Below, piece after piece: positions 1 to 8,200 of a stretch of 11,184 nucleotides of DNA. Within the stretch, counting starts at the first letter, position 1. Every line of letters begins with the position of its first letter. Under the pieces are notes generated by a model, which saw nothing but the letters and a program-made list of their open reading frames with translations, was not told the origin of the DNA and made no database searches. Location of the stretch: the NCBI GenBank assembly GCA_964395765.1, contig CAYNCU010000142.1, positions 1 to 11,184 on the forward strand, read 5' to 3'. Made by a program: the position numbers and the translations under genes. This DNA comes from DATDPY01 sp964395765. Its GTDB lineage: Bacteria > Bacteroidota > Bacteroidia > Cytophagales > Cyclobacteriaceae.

Positions 1-266
<266 letters not shown>

Positions 267-491
267 ATTATGCTATCTGACCCCCTGCCTCCCGGCAAGG
301 GCAGGCAGTAAGTTGCCTTGCTGCCTTTGTTGTCTCTTGGTCCTGGCTGACTCAATGTTTCACCTGTCGTTTCCAATTGTTTCTCAGGTCCGCTACCTTC
401 ATCCGTTCAAAGAACTTTTTTCCCTTCCCCTTTTTCCCCGCCAAAAGTTCCAAACCTTTCGAGAGATTAAAGGGAAGGGGTTTTTAAAAAA
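267..491 (-). other. 16S rRNA operon 5' leader (transcribed spacer)
   Basis: This is the stretch between the predicted transcription start (about 491-493) and the mature 16S 5' end. It has no convincing coding capacity. It holds a boxA-like sequence at 405-415, a short stem close to 16S (285-290 with 303-308, six pairs), and two perfect 8-bp complementary pairs that cross each other (412-419 with 443-450, and 422-429 with 472-479). Leaders of rRNA operons usually carry antitermination signals and pair with the 3' side of 16S for RNase III processing; the matching 3' side is outside the window. The leader limits depend on the promoter call. Confidence 0.7.
405..415 (-). promoter_or_regulatory. 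boxA-like antitermination element in rRNA leader
   Basis: The minus strand reads GTTCTTTGAAC, about 140 bases upstream of 16S. It resembles the GTTCTTTGA element commonly seen in Bacteroidota rRNA leaders and the Nus-factor boxA core (TGCTCTTTA). The 11 bases can also fold on themselves (GTTC/GAAC), and the segment overlaps one arm of a longer stem (412-419). The assignment rests on similarity and position only. Confidence 0.5.
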
Positions 492-497
492 CGCTTG

Positions 498-529
498 CAA
501 AAATAGGTATCCCCTCTGCTAACAACAAA
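498..529 (-). promoter_or_regulatory. Promoter of the 16S rRNA operon
   Basis: On the minus strand there is TTTG (complement of 526-529), a 20-base spacer, then TATTTTTG (complement of 498-505). This matches the primary-sigma consensus of Bacteroidota, a TTTG element at -33 and TAnnTTTG at -7. Transcription should start near 491-493, giving a leader of about 225 bases. Both elements match exactly and lie at a normal rRNA promoter distance, so this is the best supported promoter in the window. Confidence 0.75.
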
Positions 530-583
530 TTTATTATCAAAATAATTACAAGAAGATCAAAAACCCGAAATAGCAAATCTGAT

Positions 584-600
584 ATCGTATATCACAAATT
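584..600 (+). repeat. Short direct repeat, copy 1
   Basis: ATCGTATATCACAAATT here matches the copy at 735-751 at 16 of 17 positions. It lies between the rRNA promoter and the end of the DUF2480 gene, in a wider stretch of AAATC/ATCGTA-like words (from about 556). Confidence 0.6.
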
Positions 601-725
601 ATGATAATGATTTTCGAGGGTTGATTTCTAAATTTAGATCAGCGACTCTTCTTCCGGGAGCCCATTGACATCATTAATCTTCGGATAACGATAGGTTTTT
701 CTATTGAGATGGTTCATTTAATGAA

Positions 726-751
726 AAATCAAAAATCGTATATCGCAAATT
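726..751 (+). repeat. Short direct repeat, copy 2, with AAATCAAAAATCG word
   Basis: ATCGTATATCGCAAATT at 735-751 differs from copy 1 by one base and abuts the stop codon of the DUF2480 gene (752-754). Its left part, AAATCAAAAATCG at 726-738, recurs exactly at 2033-2045, downstream of the S41 peptidase gene. Repeats built of ATCGTAAATC-like words between genes look familiar from Bacteroidota genomes, but I cannot test the genome-wide copy number here. Confidence 0.6.
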
Positions 752-1264
752 TCATTGCTTCTTCCTTTTATACAGTGGCACCGCGCTGCAAGCTTCACCG
801 AACATTAAGCTTGTTACGACCGGTGTCAGCAAGCGCGTGATTTCCACATAGGCGTATCCGGGTACTGGAAATTTACCACAGCCCTTGATGACCACCTTCT
901 TGTCGCGGTACTTTTCAATATCAACGGATCTAAGGCTATCGTTAAAAAGTGAATTTTCAAGCGCAGTAAGGTCTCCCATGATTACCATATGGGCAATGCC
1001 GGAAAGTCTCGTTGCCACCAGCATAAATGCCCACTGGGGAATGATGGCATCTGAACTACAGGTAATCGCAACGTTTTTGTTTTTATAAATATTCCAGTCA
1101 TGGGTCGTAACAAATTCCCGGAAATCTTTTTCCCTTAATATAAGCCCTTCATATAAATGGTCTTTTAAATCCAGAAGGATCCTTTCCCCGGGGTGATAAA
1201 GCGTCTCCAGGTCGAAGGTAATTAGGCTGCTCTGCGCCACCCGGTTGACGATTTCTTCTTCCAT
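752..1264 (-). CDS. DUF2480 family protein
   Basis: A 170-residue protein with no signal peptide or membrane segment, likely cytoplasmic. I recognise it as the Bacteroidota-specific DUF2480 family from its N-terminal pattern (EIVNRVAQSSLITFDLE), the central GLILREKDFREFV and HDW segment (about residues 56-76), and the following CSSDAIIPQWAFML stretch. The function of the family is not known to me. The start codon is one base after the tsaB stop (TAA-T-ATG), so the two genes are almost certainly co-transcribed and translationally coupled. The length is normal and there is no sign of damage. A short direct repeat abuts its stop codon. Next downstream on this strand is the rRNA operon, which has its own promoter. 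Confidence 0.85.
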   Translation of the reverse strand: MEEEIVNRVAQSSLITFDLETLYHPGERILLDLKDHLYEGLILREKDFREFVTTHDWNIYKNKNVAITCSSDAIIPQWAFMLVATRLSGIAHMVIMGDLTALENSLFNDSLRSVDIEKYRDKKVVIKGCGKFPVPGYAYVEITRLLTPVVTSLMFGEACSAVPLYKRKKQ

Positions 1265-1265
1265 A

Positions 1266-1973
1266 TTAAATTTTCGGTTTTGGTATTGTGGTCTGGAATT
1301 CTTTTAAGTAAAACGGTTCAAACAACGATGTGTTTTCAAATTTCCGGTTTAAATAATATTCATAGGCTATTTCGCCCACCGTTTTGGCCGATGCTTTAAT
1401 ATCGGTGGAAAAAAATGCATTTGGAAAAGACGAAAGCAAATCCCTGCATTTTACGGCACCGGGCCCGATAAAAAGAATTTTATTTTTTTCAAGGTAGGGA
1501 CGGAAGGATTCATGGTCAATAACCCTGGCATGGACCGGCTCAATGATCTCCTCCTCCGGTGAAATAAGCAAGGTATATACTTCCATCCTTCTTGCATCAA
1601 GCATAGGGCAGAGGAGGGTATCTAAATATTGTTTATTATTTTTAGCTTGTCTGGCAAGCGCTTCCAAAGTGCCGACTGCTATCAAAGGAATGTCTTTTGC
1701 AAAGCAAATTCCTTTGGCCGTGGAAACCCCGATCCTCAGGCCCGTGTAGGATCCCGGACCTTTGGATACAGCGACCGCTGATAGATGATCAAAGCCAAGT
1801 CGGTTCTTTTTCAGCAATTCCATAATCATCGGCACCAGCCTGGAGGAATGCGATTTATCAATAAATACTTCTGACAAGTCAGTTAATTCCCCATGCGTAT
1901 GGATGGCGACGGAACATACCGGCGTGGTGGTTTCAATGCTTAAAATGATAATCCGGTTTTGGTCATTATTCAT
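1266..1973 (-). CDS. tsaB: tRNA threonylcarbamoyladenosine biosynthesis protein TsaB
   Basis: TsaB is the inactive partner of TsaD in the complex that puts the threonylcarbamoyl group on A37 of ANN-reading tRNAs (t6A); it acts in the cytoplasm with TsaD and TsaE. The 235-residue protein has the ASKHA-fold N-terminus (IIILSIETTTPVCSVAI, 8-24), the SHS segment (41-43), the family signature GPGSYTGLRIG (72-82), AVGTLEALA (99-107), PMLDARRMEVYT (123-134) and the C-terminal PFYLKEF (220-226). Length is usual for the family. The ATG at 1973 places the first beta strand eight residues in, as expected. It is followed after one base by the DUF2480 gene. A candidate -7 element lies at 2046-2053, and read-through from the S41 peptidase gene 148 bases upstream is also possible. 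Confidence 0.95.
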   Translation of the reverse strand: MNNDQNRIIILSIETTTPVCSVAIHTHGELTDLSEVFIDKSHSSRLVPMIMELLKKNRLGFDHLSAVAVSKGPGSYTGLRIGVSTAKGICFAKDIPLIAVGTLEALARQAKNNKQYLDTLLCPMLDARRMEVYTLLISPEEEIIEPVHARVIDHESFRPYLEKNKILFIGPGAVKCRDLLSSFPNAFFSTDIKASAKTVGEIAYEYYLNRKFENTSLFEPFYLKEFQTTIPKPKI

Positions 1974-2032
1974 GCAACACGCTCATCATATCCTTAATAC
2001 CCGCAAGAAAAAAATCACGGAGCACTTTCCGC

Positions 2033-2049
2033 AAATCAAAAATCGCAAA
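2033..2049 (+). repeat. AAATCAAAAATCG repeat word, third site
   Basis: The 13 bases at 2033-2045 are identical to 726-738, and both are followed by CAAA, directly here and after a seven-base insertion in the other copy. The site lies in the 148-base gap between the S41 peptidase gene and tsaB and partly overlaps the candidate tsaB -7 element. The sequence is AT-rich, so chance similarity is possible. Confidence 0.4.
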
Positions 2050-2053
2050 GTTA
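2046..2053 (-). promoter_or_regulatory. Candidate -7 element for tsaB
   Basis: The minus strand reads TAACTTTG, an exact TAnnTTTG match, 73 bases before the tsaB start. No clear TTG stands at the -33 distance, so the promoter is incomplete or weak. It lies in the only noncoding gap between the S41 peptidase gene and tsaB. Confidence 0.35.
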
Positions 2054-2121
2054 ACCTTCCTGAAACCGGATTTATAATCGAATTTTAACCAGCCTGATTA
2101 CGATTAAAATAATATTCCCGA

Positions 2122-3783
2122 CTATTCCTTCTTGGCTAACAGGTCGTCGTATTGCGCGGGTTCATTTAGAACTTTTATGGCCGCCTGCACCTGCGGATCA
2201 TCATGGAAGGAAGCTTCTACAGCCCCATCATTGAGATAATACCGGCTTGCGATTTCATCGGTCAGGGCATCCTCTATTTCATCTTTGAATTTTACAAGGT
2301 CTTTTTGTTTGTCATGCTGCACCTTTGATCTCAGGTCAAGGATCTCGGCTTTTACGCCGCCATTGAACTTCTCTTCCGACGCATAATATTCAAGTGTGTC
2401 AATGGTTTTTTCAACATTGGTTTCATAATCATAATCTTTTCCCTGGAGCCAGTTGACAAAGTCGTTGTAATCCGCGTCGGAAACATGGAATTCCCTGGCC
2501 GGGGGAATAGATGGATGGGAATAAAAATATTGGGTGGCATAATTAAAGATCAGGCCTTTCGACATCAGATTGATGGTGATTGGCGCGAGTTTTCTCCGGT
2601 TAACATCAACATCCGGATCAATTCCTCCGCCATCCCATACCGTTCTGCCGTTCTTGGTTTTAAAGGCAACCTTTAAAGAATCAGGAATCCTTTTTACACT
2701 TCCGTCTTCGTTTCTTTCACTGTAATTGATCGCCTGGATACACCGTCCGCTGGGGATATAATATTTTGCCGTGGTCACCTTCAGCTTTGCATTGTAGGTA
2801 AGGTCGCGCGTCGTCTGAACCAGCCCTTTCCCAAAGGTTCTTTTGCCAACCAGTACTCCCCGGTCGTAATCCTGGATCGTTCCGGAAACAATTTCCGAGG
2901 CCGAAGCCGAACGTCCGTTAGTAAGTACGGCCAATGGAATATCCGGATCTACAGGGTTATTCAGCGTCTTGTAGGTCTTGTTCCATTCCGTAACCTTGCC
3001 TTTGGTGCTCACCACATCCATGCCTCTCGGAATAAATACATTCACCACATTTACCGCCTCATTAAGTAATCCGCCTGGATTGTCCCTTAAATCAAGGATG
3101 ATCTTTTTGGCACCGTCCTCTTTCAGTTTTTCCACGGCATGGGCTACTTCCTTGCCTGCTGACGTTGTAAAATCAGTTAATTTAAGATACCCGATATCCG
3201 GAGTGGCCATGCCGTAATAGGGGACATTACTGATAGTAATTCTTTCTCTTTTCAGAGTAAAATTCATGGGATCTTTATGGCCGAAACGGTTAATCGTTAT
3301 TGCTACTTCGGTGCTGGACTGTCCTTTTAACAGCCGGCTGATATCGCCGGTATTCATCTGGCTTACATCCACATCATCCACCTTAATCAATTCATCTCCG
3401 ATTTTGACACCTGCATTATAAGCAGGAAATCCTTTATACGGCATCAATACAATATTTTTATCATTACTCCTTCCGATGAGCATCCCTACACCGCCATATT
3501 GATTCGTGGTCATAGTCATATAATCTTCAATCTCATCTTCCGGAATATAATTGGTATAGGGATCCAGGGAGGCCAACATGGCATCGATAGCCGTCTGCAT
3601 CATTTGTGTCGGATTGATAGTATCAACATAAAAGGTATTAACCTCCTTGAACAGGGTGGCGAATATGTCCAGGTTACGGGCGATTTCGAAATAATTCTCG
3701 CTGGGTACCGTACTGGACATCATACCGCCGAACACCACAATCAACACGATAGGGAGCAAAATTTTTCTTATCCTTTTTTTCAT
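2122..3783 (-). CDS. S41 family C-terminal processing peptidase (CtpA/Prc-like)
   Basis: A 553-residue carboxyl-terminal processing protease that cleaves proteins near their C-termini in the periplasm. Residues 1-24 are a positively charged start followed by a hydrophobic stretch (ILLPIVLIVVFGG), acting as a signal peptide or membrane anchor. An N-terminal helical part (about 30-90) is followed by a PDZ domain (about 95-175) with the PAYNAGVKIGDELIKVDDVDV segment. The S41 core includes LDLRDNPGGLL (230-240), SASASEI (292-298) and TFGKGLVQ (316-323). By alignment with E. coli Prc (S430, K455, Q459) the catalytic set would be S294, K319 and Q323, with the same spacing. A C-terminal extension of about 150 residues follows. 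The start overlaps the rnpA stop by four bases (ATGA), indicating coupled translation. The substrate cannot be read from sequence. Confidence 0.93.
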   Translation of the reverse strand: MKKRIRKILLPIVLIVVFGGMMSSTVPSENYFEIARNLDIFATLFKEVNTFYVDTINPTQMMQTAIDAMLASLDPYTNYIPEDEIEDYMTMTTNQYGGVGMLIGRSNDKNIVLMPYKGFPAYNAGVKIGDELIKVDDVDVSQMNTGDISRLLKGQSSTEVAITINRFGHKDPMNFTLKRERITISNVPYYGMATPDIGYLKLTDFTTSAGKEVAHAVEKLKEDGAKKIILDLRDNPGGLLNEAVNVVNVFIPRGMDVVSTKGKVTEWNKTYKTLNNPVDPDIPLAVLTNGRSASASEIVSGTIQDYDRGVLVGKRTFGKGLVQTTRDLTYNAKLKVTTAKYYIPSGRCIQAINYSERNEDGSVKRIPDSLKVAFKTKNGRTVWDGGGIDPDVDVNRRKLAPITINLMSKGLIFNYATQYFYSHPSIPPAREFHVSDADYNDFVNWLQGKDYDYETNVEKTIDTLEYYASEEKFNGGVKAEILDLRSKVQHDKQKDLVKFKDEIEDALTDEIASRYYLNDGAVEASFHDDPQVQAAIKVLNEPAQYDDLLAKKE

Positions 3784-4187
3784 GACTTTGGAAATTCGAT
3801 ATTAATCAAATGGTCTATGGAAGCAATTACCTGTTTTTCAAGCTCCTTATACACGGGGAGGTAACTGCTAATATACACATAGCCCAGTAAATAGGGAAGG
3901 CCTTCCGGGGCATTTGCGTACAGCCTGGATTTATGTCTTCTGAAGCATTCACGAAGTTGCCTTTTTATCCTGTTCCGTTCCGTTGCTTTTTTAAAATTCT
4001 TGATCGGAACCGAAAATAAAACCTGGTGATTAACAATTATTTCGGATGGATTTTTCCGATAATGAAACCTGAGGTTCCTGAATTTTTTTACCGTTCCATT
4101 ACGGAATAATTCTTCGATCAATTTTTTAGAAGTTAATCTTTCTTTTTTGATAAAACTTTGCGATCCGGGTTTTATTGCATGGGGCAT
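3780..4187 (-). CDS. rnpA: Ribonuclease P protein component
   Basis: RnpA is the protein cofactor of the RNase P ribozyme, which removes the 5' leader of precursor tRNAs in the cytoplasm. The family core is plain: FIKKERLTSKKLIEELF near the N-terminus, the basic central region, and the signature ERNRIKRQLRE, which contains the RNR motif contacting the RNA. From the ATG at 4187 it is 135 residues, normal for the family. The frame is open further, with ATGs at 4211 and 4253; the longest form is 157 residues, but its 22 extra residues are not typical, so I prefer 4187. No Shine-Dalgarno separates the choices. The stop overlaps the S41 peptidase start by four bases. rpmH lies upstream on the same strand, as usual for these genes, though the gap is 223-290 bases. 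Confidence 0.93.
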   Translation of the reverse strand: MPHAIKPGSQSFIKKERLTSKKLIEELFRNGTVKKFRNLRFHYRKNPSEIIVNHQVLFSVPIKNFKKATERNRIKRQLRECFRRHKSRLYANAPEGLPYLLGYVYISSYLPVYKELEKQVIASIDHLINIEFPKS

Positions 4188-4253
4188 GGTTTCGGAGGCA
4201 ACATTTAACATTTCTTTAATCCGAAATAAATCGTTTTGGAAATAATCATGCAT

Positions 4254-4476
4254 TTGAATCGTCCATGCATAGCGTCAGGTGGGTTTTTAAAATTGCTTTT
4301 GATTGACCGTAGATTTTGATAAATTAACTCTACAAAATAATTCTTGTTGCCGGCCGGTTTTTGATGCGGGTAAAAGAATTATTATAATTTACTTCAAATG
4401 GATAGATCGGTTATCCTATTTGACTTTTTTATAAATGAGGCTCAACATATTGTCTCAAGAACAACCGCCAGACGTG
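4254..4476. other. Spacer between rpmH and rnpA
   Basis: A noncoding AT-rich stretch of about 220 bases (290 if rnpA starts at 4187). I found no exact TAnnTTTG promoter element and no strong intrinsic terminator on the minus strand, so whether rpmH and rnpA share one transcript is not settled by sequence. The spacer is longer than in many bacteria, where the two genes are nearly adjacent. Confidence 0.5.
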
Positions 4477-4632
4477 TTATTTACTCCTTTTTTCGTCAGA
4501 AACAGTGAGTTTTTTACGACCCTTGGCCCTTCTGCTGGCCAGTACATTTCTGCCCCCCGGACTTGCCATACGACTTCTGAAACCATGTTTATTCTTTCTT
4601 TTTGTGGTGGATGGCTGATAGGTTCTTTTCAT
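4477..4632 (-). CDS. rpmH: 50S ribosomal protein L34
   Basis: A short, very basic 51-residue ribosomal protein of the large subunit. The translation begins MKRTYQPSTTKRKNKHGFRS and continues with RMASPGGRNVLASRRAKGR then KKLTVSDEK, the complete and characteristic L34 pattern, including KRKNKHGFR.RM and LASRRAKGRKKL. The ATG is the complement of 4630-4632 and the TAA stop the complement of 4477-4479. It precedes rnpA on the same strand, the classic gene order. The -7 element candidate at 4809-4816 would give a leader of about 170 bases. Nothing is missing or broken. Confidence 0.96.
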   Translation of the reverse strand: MKRTYQPSTTKRKNKHGFRSRMASPGGRNVLASRRAKGRKKLTVSDEKRSK

Positions 4633-4808
4633 GGTTTAGTACAATTTTTATTTTATTAAACTATTTTGTTTTCAACTTAAATTCCGGCTTCAGGCAAAGT
4701 ACTGTTATATGAAACTCTTTTTAAATTATTCAACTTATGTTCAACGAATTTGGCCTCTTTATATGAAAATCGCCGTCTAAGGATGATTTTAAATCACTCA
4801 ACGGGTTG

Positions 4809-4816
4809 CAAAAATA
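4809..4816 (-). promoter_or_regulatory. Candidate -7 element for rpmH
   Basis: The minus strand reads TATTTTTG, the same octamer as in the 16S promoter, followed in both by CAA. It stands 177 bases upstream of the rpmH start. A TTG at the -33 distance is not evident, so only the -7 half is supported. Confidence 0.45.
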
Positions 4817-4905
4817 CCTCCCTTTTCCTGTTTATTTCTAATGAATTAAAATTTTGTTTTTCGTCTTATGAAAAAAATGGATTATTTAAAGATTCTGCCT
4901 AATTA

Positions 4906-4924
4906 GTTACTTCGGAGCAGTAAC
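4906..4924 (+). other. Small hairpin upstream of the SusC-like gene
   Basis: GTTACT (4906-4911) and AGTAAC (4919-4924) pair perfectly over six bases around a seven-base loop. A run of six A follows on the plus strand. It is not an intrinsic terminator on either strand; its role, if any, is unknown. Confidence 0.35.
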
Positions 4925-4929
4925 AAAAA

Positions 4930-4947
4930 ATGGCCTTTTTAAGCCAT
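4930..4947 (+). other. Second small hairpin upstream of the SusC-like gene
   Basis: ATGGC (4930-4934) pairs with GCCAT (4943-4947); allowing one bulged C, two further T-A pairs form around a TTT loop. It is five bases from the preceding hairpin. The pair could be structure in a leader RNA or chance in AT-rich DNA. Confidence 0.3.
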
Positions 4948-5153
4948 ATTCAAAGAGGTATGAAGAAAGGCTTAATGCACAAAATCTAATTAATATCCAT
5001 AAAAAAGGCATTTTTGCAATCGATTTCGGAAAACTTTTATTGAAAATATGTTGATTTTTATTTTAATCATTCATAAGTTACGATGCATTAGATGAAATAT
5101 ACTGCGATTTTAATTTTTATATTTATTAAACGGTGATAAAAATTAGAGCGTAC

Positions 5154-5187
5154 TTGAAAGAGTATTCGCGGGATTGAATTGCATTTG
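5154..5187 (+). promoter_or_regulatory. Weak promoter candidate for the SusC/SusD genes
   Basis: TTG (5154-5156) and TGCATTTG (5180-5187, one mismatch to TAnnTTTG) are separated by 23 bases, within 35 bases of the SusC start. It is imperfect; an alternative near-match CATTTTTG at 5009-5016 has no -33 partner. An alternative sigma factor or activator may drive these genes, so the call is tentative. Confidence 0.22.
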
Positions 5188-5220
5188 AACCTATAATTTA
5201 ACTATTAAAACGAAACACGT

Positions 5221-8200
5221 ATGAAGAGGTTTTTACTCGCAAGTTTAGTGGTGCTGATCTCGGGCACGTTCCTGTTTGCCCAGGAAAGGTCAGTATCCGG
5301 TACGGTAAAGGATGCGGCGACCGGAGAAGGGATTCCAGGTGTTAACGTCGTGATTCAGGGAACTACCAGTGGTACGGTTACCGATATCGACGGAAAATAT
5401 CAATTACAGGTTCCATCCGGAGCGGTAACCCTTGTTTTTTCCTATGTCGGTTATAAAACGATAACCCAGGAAGTAGCGGCAACACAAACCACAGCCGATA
5501 TTTCTTTACAATCGGAAGTAACGGCATTGTCGGAAGTTGTTGTGGTAGGGTATGGAACTCAGCAGAAAAAGGAAATTACAAGTTCCGTTACTAATGTAAC
5601 ATCGGATCAATTCAATAAGGGTAATGTCAATAACCCGGTGCAGTTGATCCAGGGAAAAGTCGCCGGATTGTCTATATCCCGCCCCGGAGCAAACCCGAAT
5701 GAAGGGTATGATATCAGGCTGAGAGGATTAAGTACAGTGGGTGAAAACACCGGCCCTTTAGTGGTAATCGACGGTGTGATCGGCGGGTCACTGGATAATC
5801 TTGACCCCAATGACATCGAATCCATCGACGTATTAAAAGATGCTTCCGCAGCAGCGATCTATGGAACAAGAGGGTCATCAGGAGTTATCCTGGTTACAAC
5901 CAAAAAAGGGAAAGAAGGGACCTTCAATATTAATTATGACGGTTATGTTACCATGGAGGCACCCGCAAAATTTGTTCCTGTGATGACAGCCGCGGAATGG
6001 AGGAATCTTAATAATACGCTTCCTACTCACCCCGGGACTGACTTTTTAAATAGTACGGATTGGCTAAAAGCAATCACTCGGACCGCTTATTCGAATGTTC
6101 ATAATATTTCACTTTCAGGCGGTACAAAACAAACCTCCTACCGTGCTTCCATCAACCTGCATGATGTACAGGGAATTGAAATCACAACCGGATCGAAAGA
6201 CCTTAACGCAAGGTTAAATATTCAACAGAAAGCGCTTAATGATAAATTAACACTTACCTTGAATACGTCCGGAACCTACAGAAAAATTAATTACGGAGGT
6301 GGAACTGATCCTAATACAGGAACCAGCGCTGCTTTCCGTTATGCTACTATATATAACCCTACTGCACCCATCACGGTGAATGCCAATACAAAGCTTCCCG
6401 CGGGTTACCCGGTATCGTTTTTCGATCAGTGGGACGGTTATTTCAACCAGGTATTGTTTGACTATTATAACCCCGTGCAGATTATCAAGGAAAATAAAGC
6501 AGACGGTATCGCTGAGGATATGAACATTGCCGGAAGGGCCAATTATGAAATTGTTAAAGGTCTTAATCTGGACTTGTTCTATTCCCTCGAAAACAACGGA
6601 ATCTGGAAAGGACAATATTATGACAAGAACAGTTATTATACCGGGCAGAACGTAAATGGACAGGCCACCCAGCAATGGGATAACAGTTTTGATCATCAGT
6701 TTGATGGAACTGTCAACTGGTCGGGCGACCTGGGGAGTGGAATAAATCTGAGTGCTGTTGCAGGTTATTCCTACCAGGAATATATATACCAGGGCTTTTA
6801 TGCACAAGGTGGTAACTTATTGTCCGATGCATTTACTTATAATAATCTGGCTGCCGCCAAGCAATTTGCGGATGGATTAGGCACAGTAACTGCCTATAAA
6901 AATTCATATAAAGATATTGCCTTCTTCGGCAGAGCTAACCTGAATATCAATGAAACGTATTTTCTGTCTGCCACATTAAGGCACGAAGGAAACAGCCGGT
7001 TCGGAGTCAATAATAAATGGGGAAATTTCCCCGCTGTCAGCGTCGGTGTTGAATTGGCTAATTTGCTGAATGTTCCTGCCATCGATAACTTGAAAGTCAG
7101 GGGCAGTTTCGGAATTACGGGTCAGTTACCTGGTAATAGCTATCAGTCACTTGATCGTTGGACAAAAGTCGGGAACTTTTACTACCAAGGAGCCTTTATT
7201 TCTGCTTACGGTCCTAACTTTAACCTGAACCCCAATCTTAAGTGGGAAAAATTACAGGAAATCGATGTAGGAGCAGATTTTTCTCTGTTGGGATCAAAGA
7301 TTTACGGTTCTCTTGATTTTTACACCAGGAAAACTACCGACCTGATCCTCGATTTCAACGTACCGCAGCCACCTAATTTTGCTGCTACAACCGTTGCTAA
7401 TGTGGGCGATATTCAGAATGTGGGTGCTGAATTGGCAGTAAGCTGGAAAGCTGTTAACCTGCCGTTTATGACCTATACCCCGGGCATCACCTATACAAGA
7501 TATATAAGCAATAAGATTATTTCACTATCGAAAGGTGAATACCAGTATGGTGGTGGAGGAGGATACCAGGACCTGGATGATTACGGTTCACCGGGACAGA
7601 ATGGTACACCGATTATCAGGGTTCAGGAAGGGAAACCGATTGGCCAGATCTACGGGCTGGTGTTCGACCATATCGATGAAACCGGGAACTGGGTATTCAA
7701 GGATGTTAATGGCGACGGTGTTGCCAGTGGTGGTAATGAGGACCGTACCGTTATTGGAAACGGGTTACCGAAATGGGAAGGTGGCTTTACCAATACCTTT
7801 ACCTTTGGTAAAAATATAGACCTTAATTTCTTCTTCAGGGGCGTTTTCGGTCATGACCTTGTTAACCAGTTCAGGGGATTCTACGAAGTACCCAACCTGA
7901 TCAATGAATTTAACGTTATGAAATCCGCTGTTGATGTGAAAAGCCCTGGCGGAGTGTTACTGAGCACCAACTCGGGTAAATTCTCAAGCTATAACGTTGA
8001 AAAAGGATCTTTTGTAAAACTTGATAATATTACGCTGGGATACAGGATCCCGATGAAAGAAGGATCCGGCGTTAAGAATCTGAGATTTTACCTTTCCGGT
8101 AACAATCTGTTGTGCATAACCGGTTATACCGGTGTTGACCCCGAAGTAAGGTATACGGATCCTGAAGATACGTCTGATGGTCCGCTGGTTCCGGGTATTG

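Larger units (their letters stand above)
530..751. other. Intergenic region between the DUF2480 gene and the rRNA promoter
   Basis: About 220 AT-rich bases with no gene I can support on either strand. It holds the two copies of a 17-base repeat annotated separately (584-600 and 735-751). I found no strong GC-rich hairpin followed by a T run on the minus strand, so how the upstream protein operon terminates before the rRNA promoter is unresolved. Confidence 0.6.
4633..5220. other. Divergent intergenic region between rpmH and the SusC-like gene
   Basis: A strongly AT-rich region of 588 bases with no gene I can support. It holds a -7 candidate for rpmH (minus, 4809-4816), two small hairpins side by side (4906-4924 and 4930-4947), and TTCAAC words at several places (for example near 4671 and 4731). 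A weak plus-strand promoter candidate lies at 5154-5187. Only tiny open frames occur, such as one of 12 codons from 4869 and one of 9 from about 4960; neither is convincing. The length leaves room for a regulated SusC promoter and a long leader RNA. Confidence 0.55.

Noticed and set aside
720..732. TTCATTTAATGAA palindrome next to the DUF2480 stop as a terminator
   Set aside because: The palindrome is AT-rich with no loop space and no GC stem, so it cannot act as an intrinsic terminator.
3499..3864. A 121-codon plus-strand open frame opposite the S41 peptidase and rnpA junction
   Set aside because: It is antisense to two genuine overlapping genes and rich in His/Ile from reverse-read codons; no domain is seen.
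4435..4659. A 74-codon plus-strand open frame
   Set aside because: It is the antisense shadow of rpmH, which encodes an unmistakable L34 protein on the minus strand.
4869..4924. A 12-codon frame followed by a hairpin, resembling an attenuator leader peptide
   Set aside because: No run of regulatory codons, no terminator T run after the hairpin and no upstream promoter; chance is the simpler reading.
6247..6807. A 186-codon minus-strand open frame inside the SusC-like gene
   Set aside because: It lies wholly opposite a well conserved transporter gene, has no recognisable domain, and its length is explained by codon bias of the sense gene.
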